From: Planctomycetota bacterium
GTDB lineage: Bacteria; Planctomycetota; Phycisphaerae; Sedimentisphaerales; Anaerohalosphaeraceae
DNA length: 7,143 nt
NCBI GenBank assembly: GCA_012519365.1
Contig: JAAYQH010000232.1
Span: 1-7,143 of the forward strand
Direction: 5' to 3'
The position numbers and the translations under genes are program-made. The notes under the pieces were generated by a model. It was not told the DNA's origin. It searched no databases and saw only the letters and a list, made by a program, of their open reading frames with translations. This document shows, piece after piece, positions 1 through 6,005 of the stretch. Numbering within the stretch: the first letter of the stretch is position 1; the number at the start of each line of letters is the position of its first letter.

Positions 1-557
1 AGAATAACCCGGTACTGCGGCTGCTGCTGGGGATGTGTCCGGTGCTGGCGGTAACCACCGCACTCAAGCCGGCGCTGACAATGGGGCTCAGTGTGATCTT
101 TGTGCTGACCTGTTCCAATGTTGTCGTAAGCCTGATGAAGCATCTGCTCAAGCCGCACCTGCGAATTTTGATGTTTACGCTGACGATTTCGACATTTGTC
201 ACAATCGCGGATTTGTATCTCAAGGCGTTTTACCCGGATATGAGTGCGGCGTTGGGGCCGTATATCGCGCTGATTATCGTAAACTGCATCATCATCGGAC
301 GGGCCGAGGCCTGCGCCAGTAAAAGTCCTGTGCTGGTCAGCCTTGCTGATGCCTTGGGTATGGGCATCGGATTTACCTTGGCCCTGTGTGTGCTGGCCAC
401 GATACGTGAGGTGTTGTCCACGGGCAAGGTGTTCGAAATTCCGGCGACACCTTCGTGGTTTATGCCGTGGGCGGCCATGGGCATGCCCGTCGGGGCGTTT
501 ATTACGCTGGGGCTGATCCTGGCGGGTGTCAATCTGATAACACGGAAAACGCGATAA
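1..557 (+). CDS. rnfE: RnfE, membrane subunit of the Rnf ferredoxin:NAD+ oxidoreductase (5' end cut off)
   Basis: RnfE is an integral membrane subunit of the Rnf complex, which moves electrons between ferredoxin and NAD while pumping Na+ or H+. The frame is open from the first base (first whole codon at base 3), reads NNPVLRLLLGMCP, and stops at TAA 555-557. In RnfE/RsxE this motif lies about 15 residues from the N-terminus, so only some 14-15 codons are missing and the ATG at 33 is not the true start. Full length would be near 200 residues, normal for the shorter RnfE forms. Several hydrophobic helices are visible. The two cysteines conserved in the RnfA/RnfE family are present, in GMCP (bases 36-38) and VNCIIIG (bases 285-287); in this family they bind an iron-sulfur centre inside the membrane. 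The GRAEA segment after the second cysteine is typical of RnfE/NqrD. NqrD is the nearest alternative, but the ferredoxin-type RnfB downstream settles it as Rnf. Confidence 0.93.
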   Translation, partial: NNPVLRLLLGMCPVLAVTTALKPALTMGLSVIFVLTCSNVVVSLMKHLLKPHLRILMFTLTISTFVTIADLYLKAFYPDMSAALGPYIALIIVNCIIIGRAEACASKSPVLVSLADALGMGIGFTLALCVLATIREVLSTGKVFEIPATPSWFMPWAAMGMPVGAFITLGLILAGVNLITRKTR

Positions 558-602
558 AATTGTAGCTTAAATGGCAACTGGCCGATTTTTGAAGGAAGTT
601 TG

Positions 603-608
603 AAAGAG
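603..608 (+). promoter_or_regulatory. Ribosome binding site of rnfA, decides the start
   Basis: AAAGAG lies six bases before the ATG at 615. The upstream in-frame TTG at 600 has its purine-rich stretch (GAAGGAAG, 591-598) almost touching it, which is too close to work well. This favours ATG 615. Confidence 0.6.
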
Positions 609-614
609 ACAATT

Positions 615-1202
615 ATGGATACGTTACAAACCCTGCTGCTGGCGTTTATCGGGATTGTCATTGTCAACAACCTGGTGCTGACCAAGTTCCTGGGCACTTG
701 CCCGTATCTGGGGGTTTCCGGGCGGATCGATATGGCCTTCGGGATGGGCTGTGCGGTGACGTTTGTCGTTACGCTGGCCGGGACGCTGACGTGGCTCATT
801 GACCATCTGTTTTTGATTCCGTACTCGCTGGAGGTCATGCGGTATCTGTGCTTTATTATGGTCATCGCCGGGGCGGTGCAGCTTGTGGAAATGTATATGC
901 GCAAGTTTTTTCCGACGCTGTACGAAAGTTTCGGCATCTTTTTGCCGCTGATCACGACCAACTGTGCCATTCTTGGGCTGTGTTTGTTTTTGAACCTGTG
1001 GAGCATCGACAGCCTGGTTCATGCAGTGGTGCTGAGCATCGGCGCGGGCGTGGGCTTTACGCTGGCGATTTGCATTATGGCCGGCATTCGCGAGAATCTG
1101 GAGCTGGCCGATGTCCCCGAGGCGATGCAAGGCGCACCGATTACGCTGGTGACGGCCGGCTTGCTGTCGCTGGCGTTTATGGGCTTTGCGGGGATGATTT
1201 GA
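615..1202 (+). CDS. rnfA: RnfA, membrane subunit of the Rnf complex
   Basis: RnfA is the partner of RnfE. The two are homologous six-helix proteins inserted in opposite orientation that together carry the membrane iron-sulfur centre of Rnf. The product from ATG 615 is 195 residues, close to the 193 of E. coli RsxA, and begins MDTLQTLLLAFIG as expected for the family. Conserved points are NNLVLTKFLGTCP with Cys29 (bases 699-701), TTNCAILG with Cys117 (963-965), and a glycine-rich GAGVGFTLA near residues 143-151. A TTG at 600 would add five residues but has worse ribosome-binding spacing and no family support. The gene starts 57 bases after the rnfE stop with no terminator between, so the two are very probably cotranscribed. 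NqrE is the only realistic alternative and is excluded by the neighbouring rnfB. Confidence 0.95.
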   Translation: MDTLQTLLLAFIGIVIVNNLVLTKFLGTCPYLGVSGRIDMAFGMGCAVTFVVTLAGTLTWLIDHLFLIPYSLEVMRYLCFIMVIAGAVQLVEMYMRKFFPTLYESFGIFLPLITTNCAILGLCLFLNLWSIDSLVHAVVLSIGAGVGFTLAICIMAGIRENLELADVPEAMQGAPITLVTAGLLSLAFMGFAGMI

Positions 1203-1273
1203 ACACTGCTAAGGCTGGTCTTTGGACCGATTAAATACCATACAACTAAGCACCCGAAACAGGATAGCCAAAA
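1203..1273 (+). other. Short rnfA-rnfB spacer
   Basis: These 71 bases hold no reading frame of note and no terminator. A 4-bp hairpin GGTC-TTTG-GACC (around 1217-1228) is too small to stop transcription. AGGA at 1261-1264, nine bases before the first rnfB ATG, is the likely ribosome binding site. The spacer looks like part of one transcript. Confidence 0.5.
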
Positions 1274-2140
1274 ATGATGGAATGGATACAACAGATCTGG
1301 CCGGCGGCGCTGCTGGCGGTGGGGCTGGCGTCGCTGTTTGCGTTGATTTTGCTGATCGCCAGCATCAAGCTGCACGTGCAGGTGGACTCTAAAGTGGAAC
1401 AAGTTCACAAGGCTCTTCCGGGGATTGATTGCGGAGCGTGCGGGTTTGCCGGTTGCGCCTCCTATGCCAAGGCGGTGGTGGCTAATCCGGAACTGATCGG
1501 CCGTTGCACGCCGGGCGGGGCGGATGTCAGTGCCGCGATCGGACAGATTCTCAACCTCCAGATTTCCAGCGGCGGCGCGCCGCAACGGCCGATCGTGCAT
1601 TGCCGTGCCCGCCGGGAGGACAAATTGTTTTACGCCGAGTACAGCGGCATCGAAAGCTGCACCAGCGCCAACGCTCAGCCGGACGTGCAGGCGTGTCATT
1701 TCGGCTGTCTGGGATTCGGAGATTGCGTACGGGCGTGCAAATTTGACGCGCTGCATATTGTGGACGGACTTTCGACAGTCGATTATCACCGCTGCACCGG
1801 CTGCGGTGCGTGTGCCAAGGCCTGCCCGCGGAATCTTATCCGGATGGTGCCGTTTACGCACGAAAATATGATGACTGTCGCATGCAGCAGCCGCGAAAAC
1901 GGCAAGACCACCCGCAGTTTCTGCCAGGTCGGCTGTATCGGCTGCGGCATTTGCAGCAAGCAAAGCGAGCTGTTTACCGTGTCCGACAATCTGGCGACGC
2001 TGGATTATGCGGCGTATACCCCGTCCGAGGCAACGCAAAGGGCGATGGACAAATGCCCGACCGGCGTGATTGTTTATCGCGGCAAGACCGCCCCTCCTCC
2101 GCGTCAGCCAAAGTCCACTGCTTCTGCAAGCGCGACATAA
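1274..2140 (+). CDS. rnfB: RnfB, iron-sulfur subunit of the Rnf complex with a reduced third ferredoxin unit
   Basis: RnfB takes electrons from ferredoxin and passes them into the membrane part of Rnf. The product is 288 residues. A membrane anchor spans about residues 9-30. It is followed by the RnfB-type [4Fe-4S] domain with Cys53, 56, 61 and 78 (GIDCGACGFAGC, then C-T-P-G-G). Further conserved cysteines are 110 and 129. A two-cluster ferredoxin unit uses Cys141, 145, 151, 155 and Cys174, 177, 180, 184. A third unit keeps Cys221, 224, 227 and 261 but lacks the cysteines for its second cluster. The tail is a short Pro/Ser/Ala-rich stretch. Two ATG codons sit in tandem at 1274 and 1277; either could start, and the first is taken. 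This long form with extra ferredoxin units resembles Bacteroidetes and Firmicutes RnfB more than the short enterobacterial RsxB. It is the last gene of the operon, giving order E-A-B. The assignment is firm; the cluster count is inferred. Confidence 0.95.
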   Translation: MMEWIQQIWPAALLAVGLASLFALILLIASIKLHVQVDSKVEQVHKALPGIDCGACGFAGCASYAKAVVANPELIGRCTPGGADVSAAIGQILNLQISSGGAPQRPIVHCRARREDKLFYAEYSGIESCTSANAQPDVQACHFGCLGFGDCVRACKFDALHIVDGLSTVDYHRCTGCGACAKACPRNLIRMVPFTHENMMTVACSSRENGKTTRSFCQVGCIGCGICSKQSELFTVSDNLATLDYAAYTPSEATQRAMDKCPTGVIVYRGKTAPPPRQPKSTASASAT

Positions 2141-2189
2141 GCCATCCAGATGCCTCCCAGTGGTAAGGGGATTTTTCATTACACTAATT

Positions 2190-2951
2190 CTATGTTGACG
2201 TGCCGTGACCGGATTGCAGGCGTTTTTGACGCTGGTCGAGAAGGCGGCGAAGGGCTGTGATGCGCTCTTGGGCTTCGGGGTGGGTGGCGAAGTATTTCAA
2301 TGTGCCGTTGGGGCGTTCCAGGGCGGCCAATTTTTCGAAGACGCCAATGGCGGCCTGACCGCTAAAGCCGGCGGCCATCGCCAGCCGCAGTCCCATTTCG
2401 TCGGCATCGCATTCCTGCTGGCGGGAGTAGGCCTTGGTAAGAAACTCAATGCCCAGCGTCCGCAGCACCCCGGCAGCGGCGGTGTACCGGACTGCTCCGG
2501 CACGTCCGACGCCGCTAAGCACGGCGCCGCTAATCATCCGCTGCATCGCGTGGCCCTGCAGAATATGGGCAATCTCATGGCTCAGCACAAAGGCCAGTTG
2601 GTCGGCATTGCGGTCGCACAGGTCGATCATCGCCCGGCTGACGAACACAAAACCGCCCGGCAAACAAAATGCCTCCGGCTTGTCCCCGGCCAGGCAGATA
2701 AACTCAAAGGTTCTCCGCTTGTCCCGCACACGCCGCAGCAGCGTCTTTCCAGTGGCGTTCAGCAGTTCAAGGACATCCGAATCGGCGCACAGCCGCCGCT
2801 GTTGCCGCACGACCTGCGCCAAATCGGCGCCGGCGGCCTGCTCGGCGGCGATGGACTCCGCCTCCGGTGCGGTCGTTGCCGACCACAGCCATTTGGCCTT
2901 TCGCAACGCGGGACCAGCGGTCTTGCCCAATTGGTAAAAAAAACGTGTCAT
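2190..2951 (-). CDS. M48-family zinc metallopeptidase, no obvious export signal
   Basis: This is a putative zinc-dependent protease of the M48 (Ste24/HtpX/BepA/Oma1-like) family, 253 residues, read from ATG 2949-2951 to TAG 2190-2192. The HEIAH zinc motif is at residues 125-129 (His125, Glu126, His129), after LAFVLS. The third ligand is Glu180 in QQECDADEMG, with the conserved Asp184 four residues on. THPEAQER at 223-230 matches the THP element of BepA/Oma1-like members. A glycine/alanine-rich segment between the two motifs (about 139-170) may touch the membrane. The N-terminus is basic and aromatic (FFYQLGKTAG, then KAKWLW) and shows neither a clean signal peptide nor a lipobox, which is unusual for BepA/LoiP types; the location is therefore unknown. 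Family members typically take part in envelope protein quality control, but the substrate here cannot be told. It is the last gene of the minus-strand group, 80 bases after plsC. AAGG lies four bases before the start. Confidence 0.9.
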   Translation of the reverse strand: MTRFFYQLGKTAGPALRKAKWLWSATTAPEAESIAAEQAAGADLAQVVRQQRRLCADSDVLELLNATGKTLLRRVRDKRRTFEFICLAGDKPEAFCLPGGFVFVSRAMIDLCDRNADQLAFVLSHEIAHILQGHAMQRMISGAVLSGVGRAGAVRYTAAAGVLRTLGIEFLTKAYSRQQECDADEMGLRLAMAAGFSGQAAIGVFEKLAALERPNGTLKYFATHPEAQERITALRRLLDQRQKRLQSGHGTST

Positions 2952-3031
2952 AGGGCCTTGGTCATATCTCTCCGATAGACCTTTTGGTTTTTGAAGTCGT
3001 CCGTTTTATATCAAAAGAACAGAGCCGCTCA
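2952..3031 (-). other. plsC to M48-peptidase spacer with a mini-ORF
   Basis: These 80 bases contain no convincing terminator. Reading on the minus strand there is GGAGAG (2968-2973), then an ATG at 2963-2965 opening a five-codon frame (MTKAL) whose TGA (2948-2950) overlaps the peptidase ATG as ATGA. This could couple translation to the peptidase or be chance. An AT-rich stretch (around 2976-3020) could hide a weak promoter, but no clear -35/-10 pair stands out. Confidence 0.35.
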
Positions 3032-3718
3032 TCACTCGGTTTTTTTATCCGTATAGTCAATCGGCTCGCGTCCCATTTTGCGGCGCAGTTCCGTCTGCAT
3101 TCGGCGAAGCGCGGCGGTCAATTCTTCGGCAAAAGCCTCATCGCCGAGCGATTTGATATAGTCTGCAGAAAAGGGCTTGCCGTACATCACGCCGACTCGT
3201 CCGGGTTTGGGGTATTTTTGAGTCCGCGGCCAGGCCTCGAACATCCCGTCAATGACCATCGGCAGCACCGCCGCACCGCTGCGTCGGCTCATCAGGCTAA
3301 AGCCCGGTTTAATCTGTCCGATACGGCCGTCGGGGGTGCGGGTGCCTTCGGGATACAGACAGACAACCTTGCCCTGTCGCAGAAACTCAATAATGGTCTT
3401 CATGGCCGCCACATCGGCTTGTCCCCTGCGAATGGGAATAAGGTAGTATGACTTAATCAGTGTCCCCCAGAAAGCGTTTTTCAGCAGGGTATCTCGCGGC
3501 ACAAAATGAAACGGCCGCCAAATCCACGTCTGGCAAAGAATGGGGTCTAAAAAACTTTGATGATTACTGACCACCAGCAGGGGGCCGTCTTGGGGGACGT
3601 TTTCTTTGCCGAAAATCCGCACTCGATAGAACAAGAAAGCCAGAGCAACCACAACAGACTGGCTGAGATGATACCATAGGCGACGCAGTCGGCTTTCTTT
3701 TGGGGGGTTACCGCTCAT
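3032..3718 (-). CDS. plsC: 1-acyl-sn-glycerol-3-phosphate acyltransferase (PlsC/LPLAT family)
   Basis: The enzyme transfers a fatty acyl group to lysophosphatidic acid, making phosphatidic acid for phospholipid synthesis at the inner face of the membrane. The product is 228 residues, the usual size. All acyltransferase motifs are visible: NHQSFLD at 52-58 (catalytic His53 and Asp58), IPIRRG at 94-99, YPEGTRT at 122-128 and VLPMVIDG at 151-158. A hydrophobic stretch (about 20-31) probably anchors it to the membrane. ATG 3718 is chosen because GGGAG lies seven bases upstream; an in-frame TTG at 3745 would add nine residues but lies deep inside cmk and has no good ribosome site. The start overlaps the 3' end of cmk by 11 bases, so translation is probably coupled. 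The C-terminus is highly charged. The exact acyl acceptor within the family is inferred, not shown. Confidence 0.92.
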   Translation of the reverse strand: MSGNPPKESRLRRLWYHLSQSVVVALAFLFYRVRIFGKENVPQDGPLLVVSNHQSFLDPILCQTWIWRPFHFVPRDTLLKNAFWGTLIKSYYLIPIRRGQADVAAMKTIIEFLRQGKVVCLYPEGTRTPDGRIGQIKPGFSLMSRRSGAAVLPMVIDGMFEAWPRTQKYPKPGRVGVMYGKPFSADYIKSLGDEAFAEELTAALRRMQTELRRKMGREPIDYTDKKTE

Positions 3719-4403
3719 TAAGCCGCTCCCGTACGTGTTTTTCAAGGGTGTCGATTACTTCTTCGGCATTCAGCGTGGTGGTGTCGATGAAAATCGCATC
3801 GTCGGCGGGTTTGAGTGGACCGACGAGCCGCCCCTCATCGCCGGCATCGCGCTGCTGCTGCTGTGCCAGAACGGTCTGGAGGCTGAGGTTCTTTCCGGCG
3901 GCGATCAACTCGCTATGTCGGCGGCGAGCGCGTTCGGTCGGGTCGGCCGTCAGAAAGAACTTGACCGCTGCGTTGGGAAAAGCCACTGTTCCCTGATCGC
4001 GGCCTTCGGTAACAACCCTCGCAAGACCCTCTGCAAAGCGACGCTGCATAGCGACCAGCCGTTCGCGCAGGGCGGAGGAGGAGGCAATATGGCGAACCTG
4101 CTCGGTTACCTCAGGGGTGCGAATGTCGGCGGTTTTATCGGCACCGTCGATCAGGACGCGCATTGTGTCGCCCTCCGGTTGAAATTCAAACCGGCATCGG
4201 TCCATCATCGTTTCAATTGCCTCGACATCGGTCAGGTCAATGCCGCGTTCCGTCGCCGCCAGCGTTACCGCTCGATACATCGCGCCCGTATCCAGAAACG
4301 TGGCATTCAGGCGTTGCGCCAGGCCGCGTGCGGCGGTACTTTTGCCCACACCGGCCGGGCCGTCTATGGTGATTACAATGGGTTTTATCGCATTTTCTGT
4401 CAT
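3708..4403 (-). CDS. cmk: Cytidylate kinase
   Basis: Cytidylate kinase phosphorylates CMP and dCMP with ATP in the cytoplasm, feeding nucleotide and CDP-lipid synthesis. The product is 231 residues, typical for the bacterial enzyme. The P-loop GPAGVGKST is at 15-23 and LDTGAMYRA at 37-45 matches the substrate side. TEGRDQGTVAFP begins at 132, and the C-terminal signature with QQRDAGDEGR, the PL-x-A-x-DA element and IDTTTL runs from about 183 to 211. The Q in GRDQGT replaces the commoner I or M and, as I recall, is frequent in Planctomycetota. The start is ATG 4401-4403, which gives the expected N-terminus. No Shine-Dalgarno stretch precedes it; instead a four-codon frame (MIPA) ends on the start codon as TGATG. 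The gene overlaps plsC downstream, and the cmk-plsC pairing is a common bacterial linkage. Confidence 0.96.
   Translation of the reverse strand: MTENAIKPIVITIDGPAGVGKSTAARGLAQRLNATFLDTGAMYRAVTLAATERGIDLTDVEAIETMMDRCRFEFQPEGDTMRVLIDGADKTADIRTPEVTEQVRHIASSSALRERLVAMQRRFAEGLARVVTEGRDQGTVAFPNAAVKFFLTADPTERARRRHSELIAAGKNLSLQTVLAQQQQRDAGDEGRLVGPLKPADDAIFIDTTTLNAEEVIDTLEKHVRERLNER
3726..3730 (-). promoter_or_regulatory. Ribosome binding site of plsC, inside cmk
   Basis: On the minus strand GGGAG sits seven bases before ATG 3718, within the last codons of cmk. It is the strongest ribosome site among the possible plsC starts and decides the start. Confidence 0.65.
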
Positions 4404-4533
4404 CAGGCAGGTATCATAGCAAACCCCACCGACAAACTCAAGCGCCGAGAGGAAGGCCCGACCTGATTGAGACTTGGTCGCTCGAACGGGCAGGCAACAT
4501 GAAGGCTTTTTTCTGTCTCAAAAGGCCGCCGCG
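4404..4533 (-). other. Flavoprotein to cmk spacer with inverted repeats
   Basis: These 130 bases have no gene. GCCCG (4456-4460) and CGGGC (4487-4491) can pair, and inside them CGACC (4459-4463) and GGTCG (4476-4480) can pair; the two stems compete for two bases but may fold as a nested structure. No T-run follows on the minus strand, so this is not a standard terminator. On the minus strand GGTGGGG (4424-4430) lies before the mini-ORF that ends at the cmk start. A cmk promoter is likely here or upstream, but I cannot place it. Confidence 0.3.
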
Positions 4534-5787
4534 TTAGGCGGTTGATAGCGAAGCGGCCAACTGGGCAGCAGAACGTCCGGCCAGCACCCCGGTGGCCCAA
4601 GCGATCTGGAGGTTGTAGCCGCCGCAGGGGCCATCGGCATTGAGGGTCTCACCGGCGAAAAACAGGCCCGGACACTTGTGTGATTGCATAGTTTTGGGGT
4701 CTATTTCGTCCAGTGCCACACCCCCGCGAGTTACCGTCGCCTGCGCCAACGGGGCGGTGGCAGTAATCGTCAGGGGCAGGGATTTGACCAGTTCGGTCAA
4801 TTTCCGACGCTGTTGCCGGGTGATCTGTCCGGCCAAGAGCGACGGGGACGGCTCTATCTGTGAAAGCAGCAGCATCGCCAGGGCCCGCGGCATCCGGCCG
4901 GCCAGAACGGTAAACGCGCGGCGTTTGGCATGAGCGGCGGATTGGGCCACCAATTCGGCATCGAGCTGCTCGATGGTTAATGTTGGGACCAGATCCGTCA
5001 CAATCGCCACCGGCCCCCGCCCGGCAAACAACGTATCGGTCACCTCACGGCTCAGATCAAAAACCGCCGGACCGCCCAAGCCGTTGGCGGTAAAGACCAG
5101 CGCGCCGCGGGCGGCGATTTTTTTGCCGCCAATGGTGCTCTTCAGGGCGGCATCTTCCAGCGCCACCCCCTGCAATTGCCCAACCCATGACTCCGCGGCA
5201 ACCACCGGACAGACTGCCGCGCGGGGGGGAATGAGGGTATGACCAAACTCTTTTGCCAGGCGCCAGCCGTCGCCATCGCTGCCGGTTTGCGGCCAAGAGG
5301 CTCCGCCTGCGGCAATGATCACAGTGCGGGCCTGGACGGTTTGCCCGGTGGTATGCAACTCAAAGCCGCTCTCGATTCGGGTGATGGCCTCAACGCGCCG
5401 ACTGTAAAGATATTGCACCCCGAGGTCGCGGCCGGTCTCGTACAGCGTGCGGCAAACGTCCGTCGCCCGATGGACAGCAGGAAAGACGCATCCATCTTGT
5501 TCGATGGTACAGGGCACCTGCCGTTCGGCAAAAAACCGCATCACCGCGTCGGGACCGAATATATGCAGCGCATGTCTGAGGAAGCGGCCGCAATGGCCGT
5601 ACGCCTGCACCAGCCCCTCGACAGTACCGCCGTGGGTCAGGTTGCATCGCCCGCCGCCGGTTAGCAGCAGTTTTCGTCCCAAGGCGCTGTTTCGCTCAAG
5701 CACGCACACCTTGGCACCGGCCTGTGCGGCGGCCACAGCGGCCATCAAGCCGGCCGCCCCTCCGCCTGCAATTGCACAATCATCCAT
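4534..5787 (-). CDS. HI0933/BaiN-RdsA-family FAD-dependent oxidoreductase (YhiN-like)
   Basis: This is a predicted soluble flavoprotein of the HI0933 family, named in databases as BaiN/RdsA-type NAD(P)/FAD-dependent oxidoreductase. From ATG 5787 it is 417 residues, about the family norm. The N-terminal FAD-binding Rossmann fold has GGGAAGL at 8-14 and an acidic ribose-binding Glu31 in VLERN. GRKLLLTGGGRCNLTH at 37-52 and GGASWPQTGSDGDGW at 161-175 are family hallmarks. Further on are TRGGVALDEIDP (353-364) and the C-terminal FAD motif FFAGETLNADGPCGGYNLQ (376-394). Physiological substrates are unknown for most members; roles in bile-acid or other reductions are reported only for particular homologues. 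A TTG at 5835 would add 16 residues and has a strong ribosome site (AGAGGGA, 5841-5847, spacing five), but the added part is outside the conserved fold and its codons look unlike the gene. I prefer ATG 5787, without certainty. It is the first gene of the minus-strand group. Confidence 0.92.
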   Translation of the reverse strand: MDDCAIAGGGAAGLMAAVAAAQAGAKVCVLERNSALGRKLLLTGGGRCNLTHGGTVEGLVQAYGHCGRFLRHALHIFGPDAVMRFFAERQVPCTIEQDGCVFPAVHRATDVCRTLYETGRDLGVQYLYSRRVEAITRIESGFELHTTGQTVQARTVIIAAGGASWPQTGSDGDGWRLAKEFGHTLIPPRAAVCPVVAAESWVGQLQGVALEDAALKSTIGGKKIAARGALVFTANGLGGPAVFDLSREVTDTLFAGRGPVAIVTDLVPTLTIEQLDAELVAQSAAHAKRRAFTVLAGRMPRALAMLLLSQIEPSPSLLAGQITRQQRRKLTELVKSLPLTITATAPLAQATVTRGGVALDEIDPKTMQSHKCPGLFFAGETLNADGPCGGYNLQIAWATGVLAGRSAAQLAASLSTA

Positions 5788-5870
5788 CCGCTTTATCCGC
5801 CAAATAAGAGGTAAAACATCGGTACCCACGGCCAAAGCTATCCCTCTACAGCAGGCCGAAGGATGCTGAG

Positions 5871-5898
5871 ATTATAATGATTGCCGTTTATCTTGCAA
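5871..5898 (-). promoter_or_regulatory. Probable sigma70-type promoter for the flavoprotein gene
   Basis: Read on the minus strand, TTGCAA (5893-5898, four of six consensus matches) and a perfect TATAAT (5871-5876) are 16 bases apart. Transcription would begin near 5864, about 30 bases before TTG 5835 and 77 before ATG 5787. The -10 core lies within the palindrome ATTATAAT. Confidence 0.5.
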
Positions 5899-5976
5899 TG
5901 CTGCGATTATCCCAGGGAAACAGGCAGGGCAGTGCCGGCAGATCGGTTGTGGGCAGAAAATTCCCAAAAACCCTTC

Positions 5977-6005
5977 TTGACGGAATCGGCCGTATGGAGT
6001 ACGCT
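5977..6005 (+). promoter_or_regulatory. Candidate promoter for eno
   Basis: TTGACG (5977-5982, five of six consensus matches) and TACGCT (6000-6005, which keeps the key T-A and final T) are 17 bases apart. This would give a leader of roughly 85 bases before eno. The -10 is weak, so it is only a candidate. Confidence 0.33.

Noticed and set aside
230..1006. A 258-codon minus-strand frame across the rnfE-rnfA junction
   Set aside because: It lies antisense to two membrane-protein genes and its product has no recognisable domain.
2115..2163. CCACTG and CAGTGG inverted repeat at the end of rnfB
   Set aside because: Six base pairs across a 37-base loop is easily explained by chance.
2155..2176. 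TCCC...GGGA followed by five Ts after rnfB as a terminator
   Set aside because: The stem is only four base pairs with a nine-base loop, too weak to call. The convergent gap must end two transcripts, but no firm terminator is visible.
1019..2179. A 386-codon open frame on the minus strand opposite rnfA/rnfB
   Set aside because: It is antisense to well-supported rnf genes, is rich in Arg, Ala and His as expected from reading GC-biased codons backwards, and resembles no family.
2205..2978. A 257-codon plus-strand frame opposite the M48 gene
   Set aside because: The minus strand has the HEIAH and ECDAD zinc site; the plus frame has no family features.
3735..4466. A 243-codon plus-strand frame opposite cmk
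   Set aside because: cmk on the minus strand carries all kinase motifs, so this is a shadow.
4526..4541. CCGCC-GCGTTA-GGCGG hairpin over the flavoprotein stop codon as a terminator
   Set aside because: Five base pairs followed on the minus strand by only CCTTTT, and cmk in the same direction follows closely; not convincing.
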